A DNA stretch of 64,000 nt from Scatophagus argus (Eukaryota > Chordata > Actinopteri > Scatophagidae). The notes under the pieces were generated by a model. The model made no database searches, was not told the DNA's origin, and saw nothing but the letters and a program-made list of their open reading frames with translations. This document shows, in pieces, positions 1 to 12,500 of this stretch (positions are counted from its first letter, which is position 1; each line of letters begins with the position of its first letter). Both the position numbers and the translations under genes were made by a program. The DNA is taken from assembly GCF_020382885.2 (NCBI RefSeq), contig NC_058511.1, forward strand, positions 17,412,504 to 17,476,503, written 5' to 3'.

Positions 1-727
1 TGAACACTGGTAGAGGTAAAATGAAATAATGAAAGTAATTTTTAATATGAATACTTACTTATTTTCTTTGTCTTCTGTGTCCTTAAAATAATTGTTTGAG
101 AATTTGAGGGTCTTGGGTGAAAAACACAACCAATATGAATATTCCAACTTGGACTTCTGGATTTTATACTATTTTCTGACATTTTATCAATTTTATCATT
201 TATCATGTGGAATCATGCTTAAATGCATTTTTTAATAAATGTATATAAAGCCATATTTTCTTTGTGAATTTAGAAAATAATGTGTGGATTGCTTTAACAA
301 AATGCATCTAATGAATTTTAACGTAAGTTTTATGCAAGGTAAATGTGTCATTATTCACAAATTTTAAAATCTGCGGTTTCAGCCGCCTGCTGTTCAGCCC
401 ACAGCACCAGACAGGCAGGATTTAGCCGAGCCCAGCGGTCGTTGGTAATTGAATGATTCACAGCGGCCTTAACTCATTTATGACGCTTTCCCGCTCAATT
501 TAACCTTGCCTTGCTCATCAATATTGCCCTGTTGGCCTCCTCAGACGGTCAGTGAATGCTCATCGAGCTGCTCCCGGGTCTTATCGAGGTCTGATCGGGT
601 TTTGGAGAAGCTTCCTCTGTGTTTCATTCCTGCTCTGAAATTGATTTGTGTGTTGCATGTGACTGATGTGGCACAAATCTGTGTGTTTAAGTTCATATGT
701 TTTCTGGTCTCTCTATCTGTCTTTTAG
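1..727 (+). other. foxn3: foxn3 intron (upstream part)
   Basis: AT-rich intronic sequence before the exon at 728. It ends in a pyrimidine-rich stretch and a TTTTAG acceptor at 722-727. I saw no exon, RNA gene or recognisable transposon here. The short open frames have no family resemblance. Confidence 0.7.
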
Positions 728-2506
728 TTCCTCGTGGGGTCATCCAAAATGGCGCTCGTGTCAGGAGCCAGGCACTATTTCCTGTGATTAGACCCCTACC
801 TGTAAGCCCTGTGGGAAGCAGAACCTCGGCCATAAGGTGGGCAAACTTTGCTTCTGTTGCCTTCACCCATACAATTAATGTCAATGAGGACTGTCCCTTT
901 GCAAGCACATTCCCTCGCAGACATACACAGATACCCCCATGCGCCCATACAGTAGCATTCAAACAAACCCAAAAAGCACATGTGCACAAAACAGACTTTG
1001 CACCAAAATGTTCCACTCATGGTTTACATAATTACATCTTTATTGTGTCCAAAAGGCAAAGGCATTCACATGCTCTTCTTGTTCAAAACATTTTATCCAG
1101 GTGTGTTTATATAACGGTCTCACACACACACACACACACACACAAACAGGTTTATTAGAGGGAGAGGCCTCATGATTCAAAGAACACTCAGAGCATGCAT
1201 GGACATGCACATCCATCACGGGAGCATAAGAGTATGATGGCCTCTACTGCATAATGAATTAAACATACTCAAAGTCTCAGTAAAGGTATGCAGTGAATAT
1301 TTGATCACTGTAACGGCCGCATGTTTTTCTTATAAGATATTAATATGCTAACCCTCTCATTCTGAGGGGAGTAAATGTCCAGGGGACAGTCCACGCTGCT
1401 GAAGCTCCTTTTGATTTATTGGATGTCAGAATACACCCCCATCCTTTAGTACCTTACAAAGAAAAGTGTCTTTTGATTAATACACCACAATATGTCCATT
1501 GCAACATAATGTAGAATCTGTTGTATAGCACGCAGTGGTAAACGACTTCACTGCAGAATTCTATGTCAGCCTGACTTTTGAGCTTCCAAGGACCCTTACG
1601 TGCTGAGCAAGTTTAGGGAGCGCAAGAGCTGCTCAAAACGCAGCGTGTCATTTGAAAAAATGCATCGATGGCAATCTGAGAATGAGTCGACTCATTTCTA
1701 AAAGGAAAAGCTGTCTCTTTCTGGAGTTACAAGGTTTTAATCTTACCTGAGAAATATGCACATTGGGCCCTGGGGGGCTATTTGAGGTTGATAGATTATC
1801 ACTTGAACTTTTTTTTGCTTGTCAGCCAACTGCTGAGCAAACTAGAGGCGCTTGAGTGGAGTGAAGCGTATACAGGTGGGCCATCTGGCTGGCAGCGTGA
1901 CAGCGGGACTAACAATATTCTCTCCCGCTCTGTGTCCTTGCTTCATACAGATCGTCCCTGGGAGATTATCTAAGCCGAGGACAGGACAGCCCATCCCGTT
2001 ACTCTCCTCCGCCCTGCAGCGAGGACCTCCAGGACGACCACACATACAGCACCGCCAAATCGCCCAGCAGGCTGTGCTCCTCTCAAGTCGCCACCCCTTC
2101 CTCCCCCCTGGAGGACGACGACATCATCGCCGTGGAGATCCAGTCGGACGTCAAACCTGAGCCCCGGGAGATCCCGCTGGATTCTCACGTCACCACTGCG
2201 GCTGCTGCCTACATTTCTCAGCAGCCCCTGCGCGGACAGAGACGTAGTTCGGGGGCGGGAGCTGGGACTCTGGCGGGAAGCAGTTTGCCCTGGACCAAAA
2301 ACCGAGCAAGGGGCATTAGCGACACACTGCCGCTGAAGAAGCGGCGTGCGGCGGCCGTGGAGAAGCCGCCGGAGAGCGACGACGAGGAGATGAAGGAGGC
2401 GGCGGGGTCGCTGCTCCACCTGGCAGGGGTCAGAGCCTGCCTCAACAACATCACAAACCGCACCGCCAAGGGCCAGAAGGAGCAGAAAGAGGCCCTGAGA
2501 AACTAA
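728..2506 (+). CDS. foxn3: Forkhead box N3, C-terminal part (two last coding exons; gene enters from the left)
   Basis: Coding exons are 728-836 and 1951-2506, with stop TAA at 2504-2506. The first opens after a ttttag acceptor, reads GVIQNGARV then RPLPVSPVG, and ends at ATAAG|GTGGGC. It leaves two bases (AG) that the A at 1951 completes to an Arg codon, so the join is in frame. The last exon ends with the family signature [19 protein letters not shown] and the tail [15 protein letters not shown], which I recognise from vertebrate FOXN3. A basic LPLKKRR nuclear signal precedes it. FOXN3 (CHES1) is a nuclear forkhead transcriptional repressor linked to cell-cycle checkpoint and liver metabolism. 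The forkhead DNA-binding domain lies outside the window to the left. The middle of the last exon is divergent and lacks the long Ser-rich run of the human protein. It contains VKPEP, which fits the psi-K-x-E SUMO consensus. A foxn3 duplicate rather than the single orthologue cannot be excluded. Confidence 0.93.
837..1950 (+). other. foxn3: foxn3 last intron
   Basis: Intron of 1114 bases between donor GTGGGC (837) and the acceptor ending at 1950 (CATACAG). It carries a CA microsatellite. The phase-2 join across it restores an Arg codon, which supports both splice sites. A better-looking donor, GTAAGC at 802, was rejected because its use would shift the last exon out of the FOXN3 frame. Confidence 0.85.
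1121..1144. repeat. (CA)n microsatellite, 12 units
   Basis: Uninterrupted CA dinucleotide run in the last foxn3 intron, likely length-polymorphic. Confidence 0.95.
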
Positions 2507-4500
2507 GAGACACGCACATCGAACAAGTACATAGTCACACCAACACACACAGATGCTACACAGCTCAAAGCACGCACTCACACACATTAACACAGACACA
2601 TATACAACACACAAATAGGTCAACAGGTAACGTTACTACAGCATTAGTCTCAACGGACACTTCTCATCTCCCTCTATCTATCTGCAGGGCATTAGGTGAA
2701 TCCTACTTATTTGTGGCAATATCAAAAATCTATGTTTTCCTACATGTTCAGCAACACTAACATCAATGGGTATTTCTCATGTGTCTTTGTTGTTTTTGTT
2801 GTTTAAAAGGGGATGAAAGCCATAAGAAAAAAAAAAAGCATGTTTTGTCACTAATTTGGACAAGCTGAACACGACAAAAGCGAATCGCACCGAGGAGCGC
2901 AGAGTACGCAGAAGATGGCTGTTTGTCTTACCTGTTTGTTTCTATGTGAAACTGTAGCAATCTCGCGGTGATGCCAGCAGAGACGGCAGCGCCGGCGAGA
3001 CGAGCCTAACCGCTTACTGGCATCACTCGCCTACATCCACGAGCACAAATGTGAGACTGTGCCAAAGATAAGCGACCAGGTTGCTTCATGTAGCCGATAC
3101 GACAGCTGACAAAAAATAAAAGAAGGCATAGTAGTACAGGAGAGCTAGAGTGAATGACCTTAAGTGTCAAAATAATTGTAAAACCCAATGTGATATATAT
3201 CCATGCACTTAAGATTATTTAACGCCACTTATAATAGAAGCATCATGGGTAAAGACATGGTTTATTTCAAGAGCACTCATAGTATTTAAGAGTAGATATT
3301 TAAAAATAAAAATAAAAAAAAGATCATGTTTATCACCATAGAGACGGATAGCGTGCCGGGTCTGAGGCAATATCTCCTTCATTTTGTTGTTGTTGTTGCA
3401 TAATGTAAACGTCCCTGAAACTTCCCCAGTACTTCTGTCCATAGACGTAGACACCTGGTATAGATATCGTAGCTACCAGTAGCTACCACACCTTCCTATT
3501 CATTTTGACAATGTCAAAGAACTATATACATGAACTGTGGGTTTCGATTTCCGTTTGTGTCTGTTTACCCTCACTCTACCCTCATAAAGATATAAGCAAT
3601 TTGTCCCGTGTGGACAACTCTGTAAAAAGGTTAGAAAATATTTTATTTTTTTCCTTTCTTAATTGAAGCAATTTGACCTGCAGGACTTTCTCAGTTATAT
3701 TGCATGGGTGCTTGTAAATAAGATAAAAAGCAAATCTTTTTTATTCAAAGATCATGTAAGATAAACAATGTATTTAGCATGAAGCATGACTTATTTTCAT
3801 ATAAACCTTGATCCTAGAGGAAAGAAAAAAAGTTTTGCCGCCAATTCTTATACCCGTGATTATATTGGATTTTTCGTTTGTTTGTTTCTTTGTTTCTTTG
3901 AATCTTTTGGGTTCTTTTTTCTGAGCGGGCTTTCAAAGACACGTCTTCAGGGAGGAACGTGGGAGATCACTTTGCAATTAGAGGCCCGAGGGTGCCACCT
4001 CTGGTCTTCGGGTTCAGGCTATGTAGGCCAGCTGAATCACCTCTTAGGGGTGGGCTTCCGTCTTCTTCTGCCTGTACAGTGATTTTTAGGTGTTCAGTGT
4101 TAACCCCAGTGTTATTTCCGAACACGTCTGTAGAGTGTGTGAGTTTGTGTGCCCGGGAACACACACCCTTTAACATTGTGCCTGCCTGCCTGCCTGCCCT
4201 CAGTACCTCTGTTGTCATGTCTCTGACATGTTTTGACAGAACGTTACCTGTCTTTATTTAAAGCAGTATTGTTTTTTTTTTTCCTCTCCTGTGTGTAAAT
4301 GTACATGTGTTCTTATTTTCCATTGGCACTGTTCAGTGTACATGTATGGATCAGACCGGCATGGGAAACTTTGTGGGTGTCCTGGAAGAACCTCATATTG
4401 TCTGAAAAGGGTACTTGGGAGCTGAACTGAAAAGAAAGTGGATGGCATAAAAAGTTTGTTTTACATCCAGTATTGTTAGCCCTTTAATTAAAAGAATAAG
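2507..4500 (+). other. foxn3: foxn3 3' untranslated region (end not fixed)
   Basis: Non-coding sequence directly after the foxn3 stop. Human FOXN3 has a multi-kilobase 3' UTR, so a UTR of 2 kb or more is expected. AATAAA-like signals occur near 3113, but none is followed by a clear GT-rich element, so the end is an estimate. A Pumilio-type TGTAAATA lies at 3713-3720 and a CTGC-repeat patch near 4180-4198. The open frames here show no known domain. Confidence 0.5.
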
Positions 4501-7086
4501 AACAGTCTATTACATATTTATCTTGAGCAAGACAAGTTTTTTTTAAATATATTTTGCCACTCTACAAGGTGTATTTGTACCTCACTTAGGGCCATGAAAA
4601 CACTGACTTGATTGAAATTCATAAGGACAGTAATGAGCTTTGACATTTTTGCAGCAGAAGTGATAAAGACGCTGCACTGCCATTATTCGGCATGCTTTTG
4701 CCGAAACAGGACTGTGTTAAGGTATGAATTTTCTCCTCACTGGCATCGATCCGGTGCATATAAAGAGCAGCCTTGTAGGGGAAAATATAAGTTGGCTTTG
4801 GCTGCAGCGGAGTCACGCGAGGTTTTGTTTAAGCTGTTGACTGATTGTCAGCGAGCCAAGCAGGCAAACAAATGCATGTTCCATCCACTGGTACGGTCTT
4901 TTGCCACCTGTAGCATGCATCAATGGCGTCACATTTTGTCTGGTATCCATCCCGATGTAAAAGTAAGGCTAAAAGGAGACACTGTTGGTGTTGTTGTTGT
5001 TGTTGTGTGCCATCCGTCTCCTGTCTGATATCTGTCTGAGTGCTCCCGTGGCCAGGGTCAAGCACTCTGCTGTATTTGCAGTAACAATCCACTGTTGTGG
5101 TGACTAATAACGTGTTCAGCCGGCAAGAGGCATGTTGAGGGAAGAATGCGTTGCTTTAGCAACCACCCTTTTTCCTCTGACTCACTCAGTGACATGCAGG
5201 GAAGATGAACTCCTGACCTACGAGTCCTGCAAAAACAGAGCAACACATAAGATATATGTGGGATGTTTTAAAGCTAAGGAAATTTAATTCACTGCCTGAA
5301 AATCCCCCCCAAAACAAGTGTTTCTTTCAAACCTGCCAAACATGTAATAAAACGCTCTAAAAAGAAAATAGTTGCCATTTTTTTTATTTGTTGATGTTTT
5401 AATGCACATTTTCATTTTCTGTTTTGTTTTCTCTCTGACAAAATTATCTACAGTACTGCCATTCTTTTTTGGTGACTATCTGAGATGAATATTGGAAAGC
5501 CATAGGTTAGAGAAGTCAAAATGCAAAACTGTTATTGATCTGTGAGATGTGATACAGAGTACACCCAGGTGTTTGGTTTTTTTTTCAGTAAATGTTCAAT
5601 TCTCTCCTTATTGTGCAATCATATTGCCAAAGAATGATTTCAAGACCTATTTCATCACTACATGTAAATATCAACGTTGTCCAATACTGTGGCAAAAATA
5701 TATAAATGTTGTTTTATTTTGTTTTCCATTTTCTGAAAAACTGCAATGATGTTTATGTGATGTATTGTCTTCCAGTTGGTTGCAATAATAAAAAATACAA
5801 GTTGCAGAAGATCAGTTTGGCTGGTCCTTTTGATGGATTTGGTTCAAATTTGACAGCCATAATCAAAGAGAGTGATACCCACATTGACTGCTATGACACT
5901 TTTAGTAACAGCATCACTGGTAGGCAGTTCATATGGGATAACAAAACCAGCAATCTAACAATTTTCCATCTCAAATTCATAGTTAAATATAGTAAAGCTT
6001 ACGAGAAAGCATATGAGCCTTTCTACCCCCTCTCCTTTTCACCACTTCAGCACACATTTACTGGTAAAGTATTAGCTTTGTGAGACTGGAGACTTCTTTA
6101 ATTTGCTGTCAAGACTGACCCCAATCATTAACCTCAAATATTCCTATCAACAAGGGTCTTATCATAGCCATGCCTCTTCCTCCAGTTAATTATTCATTTA
6201 CTTATTCTAATCATTTAAGTTCAATACTTGTGATTAAAGACAACCTCAGCTCCCCCTCAGGGAAAGAAGTAAAAGAGTTAAGTCTACCAAAGAGTTCCTC
6301 ATTGCCTTATCAATCCGCGTGGTTCCATTTTGGAGCCGTGTGGCAGTGGAAGTCCATTCATAATTGAAGCCGAGACAGGCTTAATCTCGAGCCAGTGCCT
6401 CCCTGTGCAGTGCGCTCCCACCACCAACACAACTGGAGCTAGCAGCTCCTCTGTTGCTATGCAACTACAGCAAAGAAAGAGGTGGTGGTGAGGGGGGGTG
6501 GGGGGAGAAAAAGTGTGCGTTCTCCAGATCTTTAGAGGGCATCATACTACTCAGTTACCAAGAGTCAGACTCAAAGGTAGCGACGACATGCCTATGTTTG
6601 ATCATATCTCACAGTCTGAGAGACACCTACCAGACACAAGTCTCCAATCATCTTTTCCACACTTCTCTTTTAATCAAAGGAAAAGGGTGAATTCAAAAGC
6701 ATATTCTCATCAGTGTCAGGGAGGCCTTTATATTCCCCTCAGTGAAATAAATGAAATGGAGTCTGTTGTTGTCTTGGAGGAGGCACACTGATGTACTAAG
6801 TGGATTGATGCACAGAGATCTGTGTGTTCCCCGCTTTATATCATCCATATCCACACAATGACCAGTGAGGCAAGTTTCCATGGAGACACAAACGGAGGTA
6901 ATGTTTTCTCTTGTCAGCTCTCATTTATAGCTTTATTGTTTTCTGAAATGTTCTCCTGCTAGTCAGGACACGTGTAATTTGGATCAATCAGACAGGACCT
7001 ATGGCCATGGCTCATCCAAAAATTTCATTTACACCTTTACTGAATTCCATGTAAAATAGTTGCCTGCTGTACAAAGAGAATGCAGG

Positions 7087-7090
<4 letters not shown>

Positions 7091-7136
<46 letters not shown>
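7091..7136. repeat. (GT)n microsatellite, 23 units
   Basis: Perfect GT repeat of about 46 bases in the foxn3-gtf2a1 spacer. Confidence 0.97.
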
Positions 7137-7137
<1 letters not shown>

Positions 7138-7584
7138 ATGGAATCAGAGAAACGAGAGCTTGTCTTCTGGACTTCTGATATGTAATGATGTAATGTGATC
7201 ACACTCTTGTGGCAGCAAGATGTTACTACATGAAAGGTGCTCTTGAAGCAAAAATATTCTTACACAGCAGCACTGTTATCTTAGAGAAATTAAATGTGAA
7301 GACTAGAAAATCAGAACACACATTTACCCATGGCAGCTCCGTTGTGAGCTTCCATCTCAGAACCAGACCAGTCATGAGGCTTTTACAGCTTCTCAGTGGC
7401 TGAAATGAAACTTCTCATTACAAATGCAACCACCAATCACACAAGTGTAAAACGAGTCGCTCCAAGTGACATCAAAGTAAGCACCACTTTAAGAAGCATT
7501 CAGATCTTTTAGTAATACACCAGAGGAAGAAACTAGCCTAAAATGTAATCTTAACTTATCTGACTGTTGTCCAAACTCCATTCT

Positions 7585-8430
7585 GTTGACTGTAGAAACA
7601 TGGCAGCGCAACTTCAAGGAAGGATTCAAGGATTCAAGGAACTTTATTGTCATTTCACACATGTAGAAACATGAGGTGGAAAGAAATTAGTTTCCCCAGT
7701 CCCGGTATAAGCCCAAAACCTAACAAAATACCTAATGCTATAAATATAAAACAACACTATATAATTATAAAAAACCAATCAGAATAAAGATATAAACAAT
7801 TAGAATAAACTCGGTGGACTCTGTGAAAGATTACCTGCATTACCTCCCTCTGCAGATGAAACGGCCTTATTCCCAGGGAACAAAAACACAATAATTCTTA
7901 GTTTCAGTTTGCCTATACATTAATGAAAACCTAATTATTAACGTTATTACCTGTTAACCAATGTTAGTCCAATATTAATTACATGTACTACATTAACGTA
8001 ACTTGATTACTTACTTTTGGATTACTTCAACAGCAAATACACAGTGGTGGACTTGTGAAGTGCTGTGCACGTGTGCATGGTTGTGGACAATGTTGTTTTT
8101 TATTTTAAAAATGTGTCTTAAGGCTGCCAATGCTTCAGTTTAGTTTGGAGTGAGACTTAGTATCAGTACCTAAGTGGGTTCACTTTTGTGAGTTGGCATT
8201 CTGTGACATCACCTATCATCACCATTTGTGTCTGGCTGTGAAAACATGAACATGTGATATTTTATTTCATCTTTTTTATATATATAAAAAAAACTTTAAT
8301 GGAATTTAAGTTATCTTTTACTTCTGTCCTAGTTACGTGACACTGTTCCATATATTTGATTACTACACAAGCCAGATTATATTCCATTTCTCCTCCTAAA
8401 TCACCCTAAACCCTACACACTGGGCCTTCA
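7585..8430 (+). mobile_element. Broken, interrupted copy of a short inverted-repeat DNA element
   Basis: Segments of this stretch match the better copy at 8450-8848 in order. Examples are GTAGAAACATGG, GGTGGACTC.GTGAAAGA, CTTAGTTTCAG, TAATGAAAACC and, at the right end, TATATTCCATTTCT with CCCTACACACTGGGCC. The copy is interrupted twice: by a LINE-like tail at about 7613-7805 and by unrelated sequence at about 7955-8365. The left terminus is missing. It encodes no protein. Family assignment (MITE-like, non-autonomous) is inferred from its structure. Confidence 0.65.
7613..7805 (+). repeat. LINE-like 3' tail inserted in the broken element
   Basis: Begins with a duplicated AAGGATTC unit followed by GGAACTTTATTGTCATTTC, the type of terminal sequence found at 3' ends of common fish non-LTR elements. 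Similar ACTTTATTGTCATT or CTTTAATGATCCC tails appear near 20725 and 39670. The right border is approximate. Confidence 0.5.
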
Positions 8431-8449
8431 CCAACTTTGGGTGGGACTT

Positions 8450-8848
8450 TTAAAGGTCCAGTGTGTGGGATTTAGTGGCATCTAACAGTGAAGCTGCAGA
8501 TTGCATCCATCTGAACACTCCTCCCCTCAACATCCCATTTCAGGTGTGTAGAAGAACCTACAGTGGTCAGTAAAAAGGCAAAAAAAATCACAGGAATTCT
8601 CATGAGCTGGTGTTTGGTTTGTCTTTTCAGAGTTTGCCTATAGAAACATGGAGGACAAACATGCCACAAGGTGGACTCCATGAAAGAGGACCTGCTCTCT
8701 CTGAAGATATAAAAGGTTGATTCTATGGTAATGAAAACACAGCAAATCTTAGTTTCAGATGACTATATAATAATGAAAGCAAAATTCTGAATATTATATT
8801 CAATTTCTGCAAGTAGACCCCCTAATTCCTAAACACTGGACCTTTAAA
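8450..8848. mobile_element. MITE-like element with terminal inverted repeats
   Basis: The left end reads TTAAAGGTCCAGTGTGTGGG. The right end, read on the other strand, gives TTTAAAGGTCCAGTGTTTAGG, so the two ends are inverted repeats of about 25 bases with few mismatches. The element is about 400 bases with no coding capacity, as expected for a non-autonomous DNA transposon. Its left end lies only about 20 bases from the right end of the broken copy. Confidence 0.8.
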
Positions 8849-9263
8849 TTTTAATAAAGACCAATTATGAAGGCCTGGGACTTGAGAATGGTAATTACAG
8901 TTCCCCCTTATTGCTCTGGATCATTACGTTTTGCGGCATTTCGCACTGTTATAATCAACTGCCTTCTATCGCTAAATATTACATAACGAAGATTTAGCTG
9001 AAATTCAGGTTTTCCTTTGGGGCTTAAATTAATGGAATTCTTTTACAAATTCATCATCTGTAACTCAATATCAATATTATCCATGTTTATTTATTTTTTT
9101 AGAAGCCTACGAGTGTGTAGAGAGTTGCATGTCCTGTAGCACTGAGGTTAATTCCAGACACAGGGAGTCATTTTTACCGCTGACCTAATTCAGTCAACAA
9201 GATCACTGAGCATTATAAAACTGATGCGATCAGTGCATGTTTATTTCAGTTTATCATATTTAA

Positions 9264-9410
9264 ACTACATTTCCCAGCAGCAGATGTATTGCTTGGTCAT
9301 CATACTCCCCACGAAATCTCGCGCTAAATGCGGCTTGACCCTGCCCTATGTCTCGCGCACTCGCAGCTCCATCGCTCAGTATATAAAGCAGGACAACGAC
9401 GGAAGGAGGA
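9264..9410 (+). promoter_or_regulatory. gtf2a1: gtf2a1 core promoter region
   Basis: Directly upstream of the gtf2a1 start codon (9584) lie ACTACATTTCCCAGCAGC at 9264-9281, close to the ZNF143/Staf site; two TCTCGCGC boxes at 9317-9324 and 9351-9358, near the TCTCGCGA promoter element; and a TATATAAAG box at 9380-9388. Spacing predicts a start site near 9410 and a 5' UTR of about 170 bases. The motifs are seen directly; their use is inferred. Confidence 0.65.
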
Positions 9411-9583
9411 CGGCTGGGTAGTCGCAGCCCGGGATTGTAAATAAGACCGTTGAAACTGTGTTTTATTTACAAAAGTGATGCCGGCTGTTTTAAATTATCG
9501 TTCCCAGTTGTTTTAAGTCGTTTTTCGTAATTTTTGGCTCTATTTCTCGCCTATTTCCGTGTGGTTTTTACACTACGCGTATA

Positions 9584-12500
9584 ATGGCGAGCTCGGCTAA
9601 CTCGAACCCAGTGGTAAGAATCAATCTCTAAGGATTGTCAGCGGGGAAAAATGGGGGTTAAGATAATGAAAAATGTCGACAAGCTGGTGTTTATTTATTT
9701 CAGTAAAACGAATCTGCTTTAACAAACACTTCACTGTTATATCTAATAAAACTTAAGTTCGGCCAATCGGTCATTTTAATCAGTTTACGAAACTAGATTG
9801 CCTGATATAAAACCATCAGGTAGGAGCAATGGCTAACGTTGGTGGAGCTGTATTTTGTTAAAAAGCAAAAACAAAAAGAAAAAAGTGGTATCGAAGTTGA
9901 GGGTTAGTGATAAATGCAATTTTTATGTTTGAAGTTATGGGCTGTTTTCAGGTTGGAGCTTTCATCAGTTGTTGGTTGGTTGTCTCAGAGGCTTCTGACA
10001 TTTTCTGTATGGATAAGTTCTTTTAAGGTGAAGATTAACGGTAATTGATGGTTTTGCTTTTAATTTGGTTTACGGGCAACGCATCGTGTGTCAATTAGTC
10101 TTTCATAAAAGGACAAATTGAAAGAATTACATTATTCTTAATATCATTTAGAAAACGCAGATGTACGCAAAGCACCTCGCCACTATCCACTGCAAATGCA
10201 TTAAGCTTATTTTTTCTTCAAAAATCAAAGTCTCTTTAGTGGAAAGTCGTGAACGGTCAGTCTATGCCTTATCATTGTCCACCATTCCAGGACCAGAAGG
10301 CAGAATAACCGTCCCAAACCACCACTTTTACCCTTGTCACAACAATTTTATCCTGCTCCCCACCGACAATGCCATATTACTTTGTCAAAACTGAGCACTG
10401 ATAAGCTATTAAACCGAAAATATCCTTCACATTCCGCCACATAATGTGCAATATACGGGGCTTGTCAAGCGCGCCGTTTGCCGCTCCGTAAAATGGCTTC
10501 CTCGTCTCCCCTCGCTCCGGTTCTGGCCCTCCTCCTTTCTGCTGCCTGGTTTTATACAGCCATATTGGCTCTCTAATATAGACTGCCGGGGATGGGAAGG
10601 TGCTACTCGTCGCTACGTCACCGGCTCTACATATAAACACCAGACTGTGCTTTAAATAGTGGAGCAGACAGGCCGAGGGGGAGGGAAGGAGAGGCCGAGG
10701 TCCGTGCTGCGGACATCGGGGACACCACAGTGCAGTCGGCGGTGTGCGGTGGCCTGCATGTCTTTCGCTTTTAATGATTCATTTACGTTGAACCTATGTG
10801 TTATGGTGCTATTGTGTCGTCTAAACGACATGCATGCCACGGTATCCCGAGGGACACACTGTGTACCTTTTGGTCGTGACAGAGATACGTTTCGACCTGG
10901 ATCGTGTGGATTACCATAATAAGCCACGTAGTGCCGTGACATGCATACTGTTTGTTGTAGCTAAATCCGAGGGTTTATGTAGCACGGACCGAGTTTCAGG
11001 CTTTAGTTGCGTATAAACAACAGATGTACACCAGATATAACCATATTGTGCTACTTTGTTTATTTGGCGAAGCAAAATGAAGCACTGTAATAGCTGCTCT
11101 CTTCCTGTTAAACATATTCCTGAATACCTTATACAGTCATTTTGGTCTAAAAGTAAGCCTCGGTTAAATATTGAAAATATTCTAAATATTGATCATACCT
11201 GAAAGCTTTTTTGTAAATTTTTTCAACAAAATTTAAATATCTTTTTTTTTTTTTAAGTAATAAGAATGTGTTTTCTTTCCCTTTTTTGTGCTTTCCTCCT
11301 CACAGCCTAAACTATATAAGTCTGTGATTGAGGATGTGATCAATGAAGTGCGAGAGCTGTTCCTGGATGAGGGGGTGGATGAGCAAGTGCTTCTGGAGCT
11401 GAAAACGGTAACAGTGTACAACCGCTATAGGAGGAAATGTCACTTTTGCAGAAGGTTGATGAGGTGTGCTTCATCCTATAGTTTATTGTAGTGTAGGAAC
11501 TAGCTAGCTTCAAGCTTTTCATTAGGATTTCCTAAGTGTCAACTGCACATTTGAGACTTCCCCCACACAGTAATGCAGTATATGTCTGTGAGAATGCCCT
11601 GATGGATGTATTGTCTAAATGGAAGTGGTACATCGCAAAGCTGGGGAACCCACATGTTGGAACAATATCACCCCAGTTCTAAAATACCTACAGCTGCTGG
11701 TTGCTCTTTGCTGCACATTTGAAAAATGAGGCCTTTCTGTCTCTTTCCTTCTGCCTGATGCTTCAGCTATGGGAAAACAAATTGTTGCAGTCTAAGGCAG
11801 TGGAGGGCTTCCATACTGAGGAGCAGGCAGCCCTGCAGGCCGCTCAACAGCAGCAGCAACAGCAGCAGCAGCAACAGCAGGTTCAGCAGGTCCAACAAGT
11901 CCAACAAGTCCAACAGGTCACCCAGCCAACACAGGCCCAGCAAGTACTTCTGCCCCCCCAGCAGCAGCAAGGTTGGTCAGCATTGGTACTACCACACTGT
12001 GGTACTGAAGAACAGTGAAAGATCTAACATCTGTGAATGTATTTTTGGCAACTCCACAAAAACATTTCAACAACTTATGCACACCCTCGAATTCTTTACC
12101 CGGTGAAAATAGGGGTTGTCGGGGGAAATTTACTAGATATAATTTGATAATGAAAAAGTTAGTTCTTTATTCATAACTTCCAGTTTAGACTAATAGAACC
12201 AGTAGTAGATTGAATGACTTGACCAAATTAGTGTTCATTTTTTTCTCTGTTTAATCTAATTTCTAATGATATAATTAGTACCAAAGTACTGCAGCATATT
12301 CAGGTTCAACATAAACATGTTTCTTTCCGCAGCTCCCCAGCAGCAAGTCATTGTTCAAGACCCCAAGATTCTCCAGCACATGAGTGCAACAGGGATGGTA
12401 GGTAGATCATGTACAGGTAATATTACATAAAGTTATAGTTGGGGGGCTTTATGCTCATAAGAAGAACAGTGATTGCAATGTAACAATTGCTGATCTCCTC

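Larger units (their letters stand above)
4500..9263. other. Intergenic region between foxn3 and gtf2a1
   Basis: About 4.7 kb without a supportable gene. It holds a long GT microsatellite, nested copies of a short inverted-repeat element and a LINE-like tail. The longest open frame (5706-6083) has low-complexity composition and no recognisable domain, so I do not call it. Part of the left side may belong to a longer foxn3 3' UTR. Confidence 0.6.

Noticed and set aside
802..807. GTAAGC as donor of the foxn3 exon at 728
   Set aside because: It is a stronger-looking donor, but joining it to 1951 leaves the conserved FOXN3 frame. The donor at 837 restores phase and keeps the PVSPVG residues.
5706..6083. 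125-codon open frame in the foxn3-gtf2a1 spacer
   Set aside because: AT-rich composition, no recognisable domain and no splice support.
10652..10942. Overlapping open frames on both strands in gtf2a1 intron 1
   Set aside because: CpG- and GC-rich sequence depletes stop codons on both strands. A promoter-like block explains it better.
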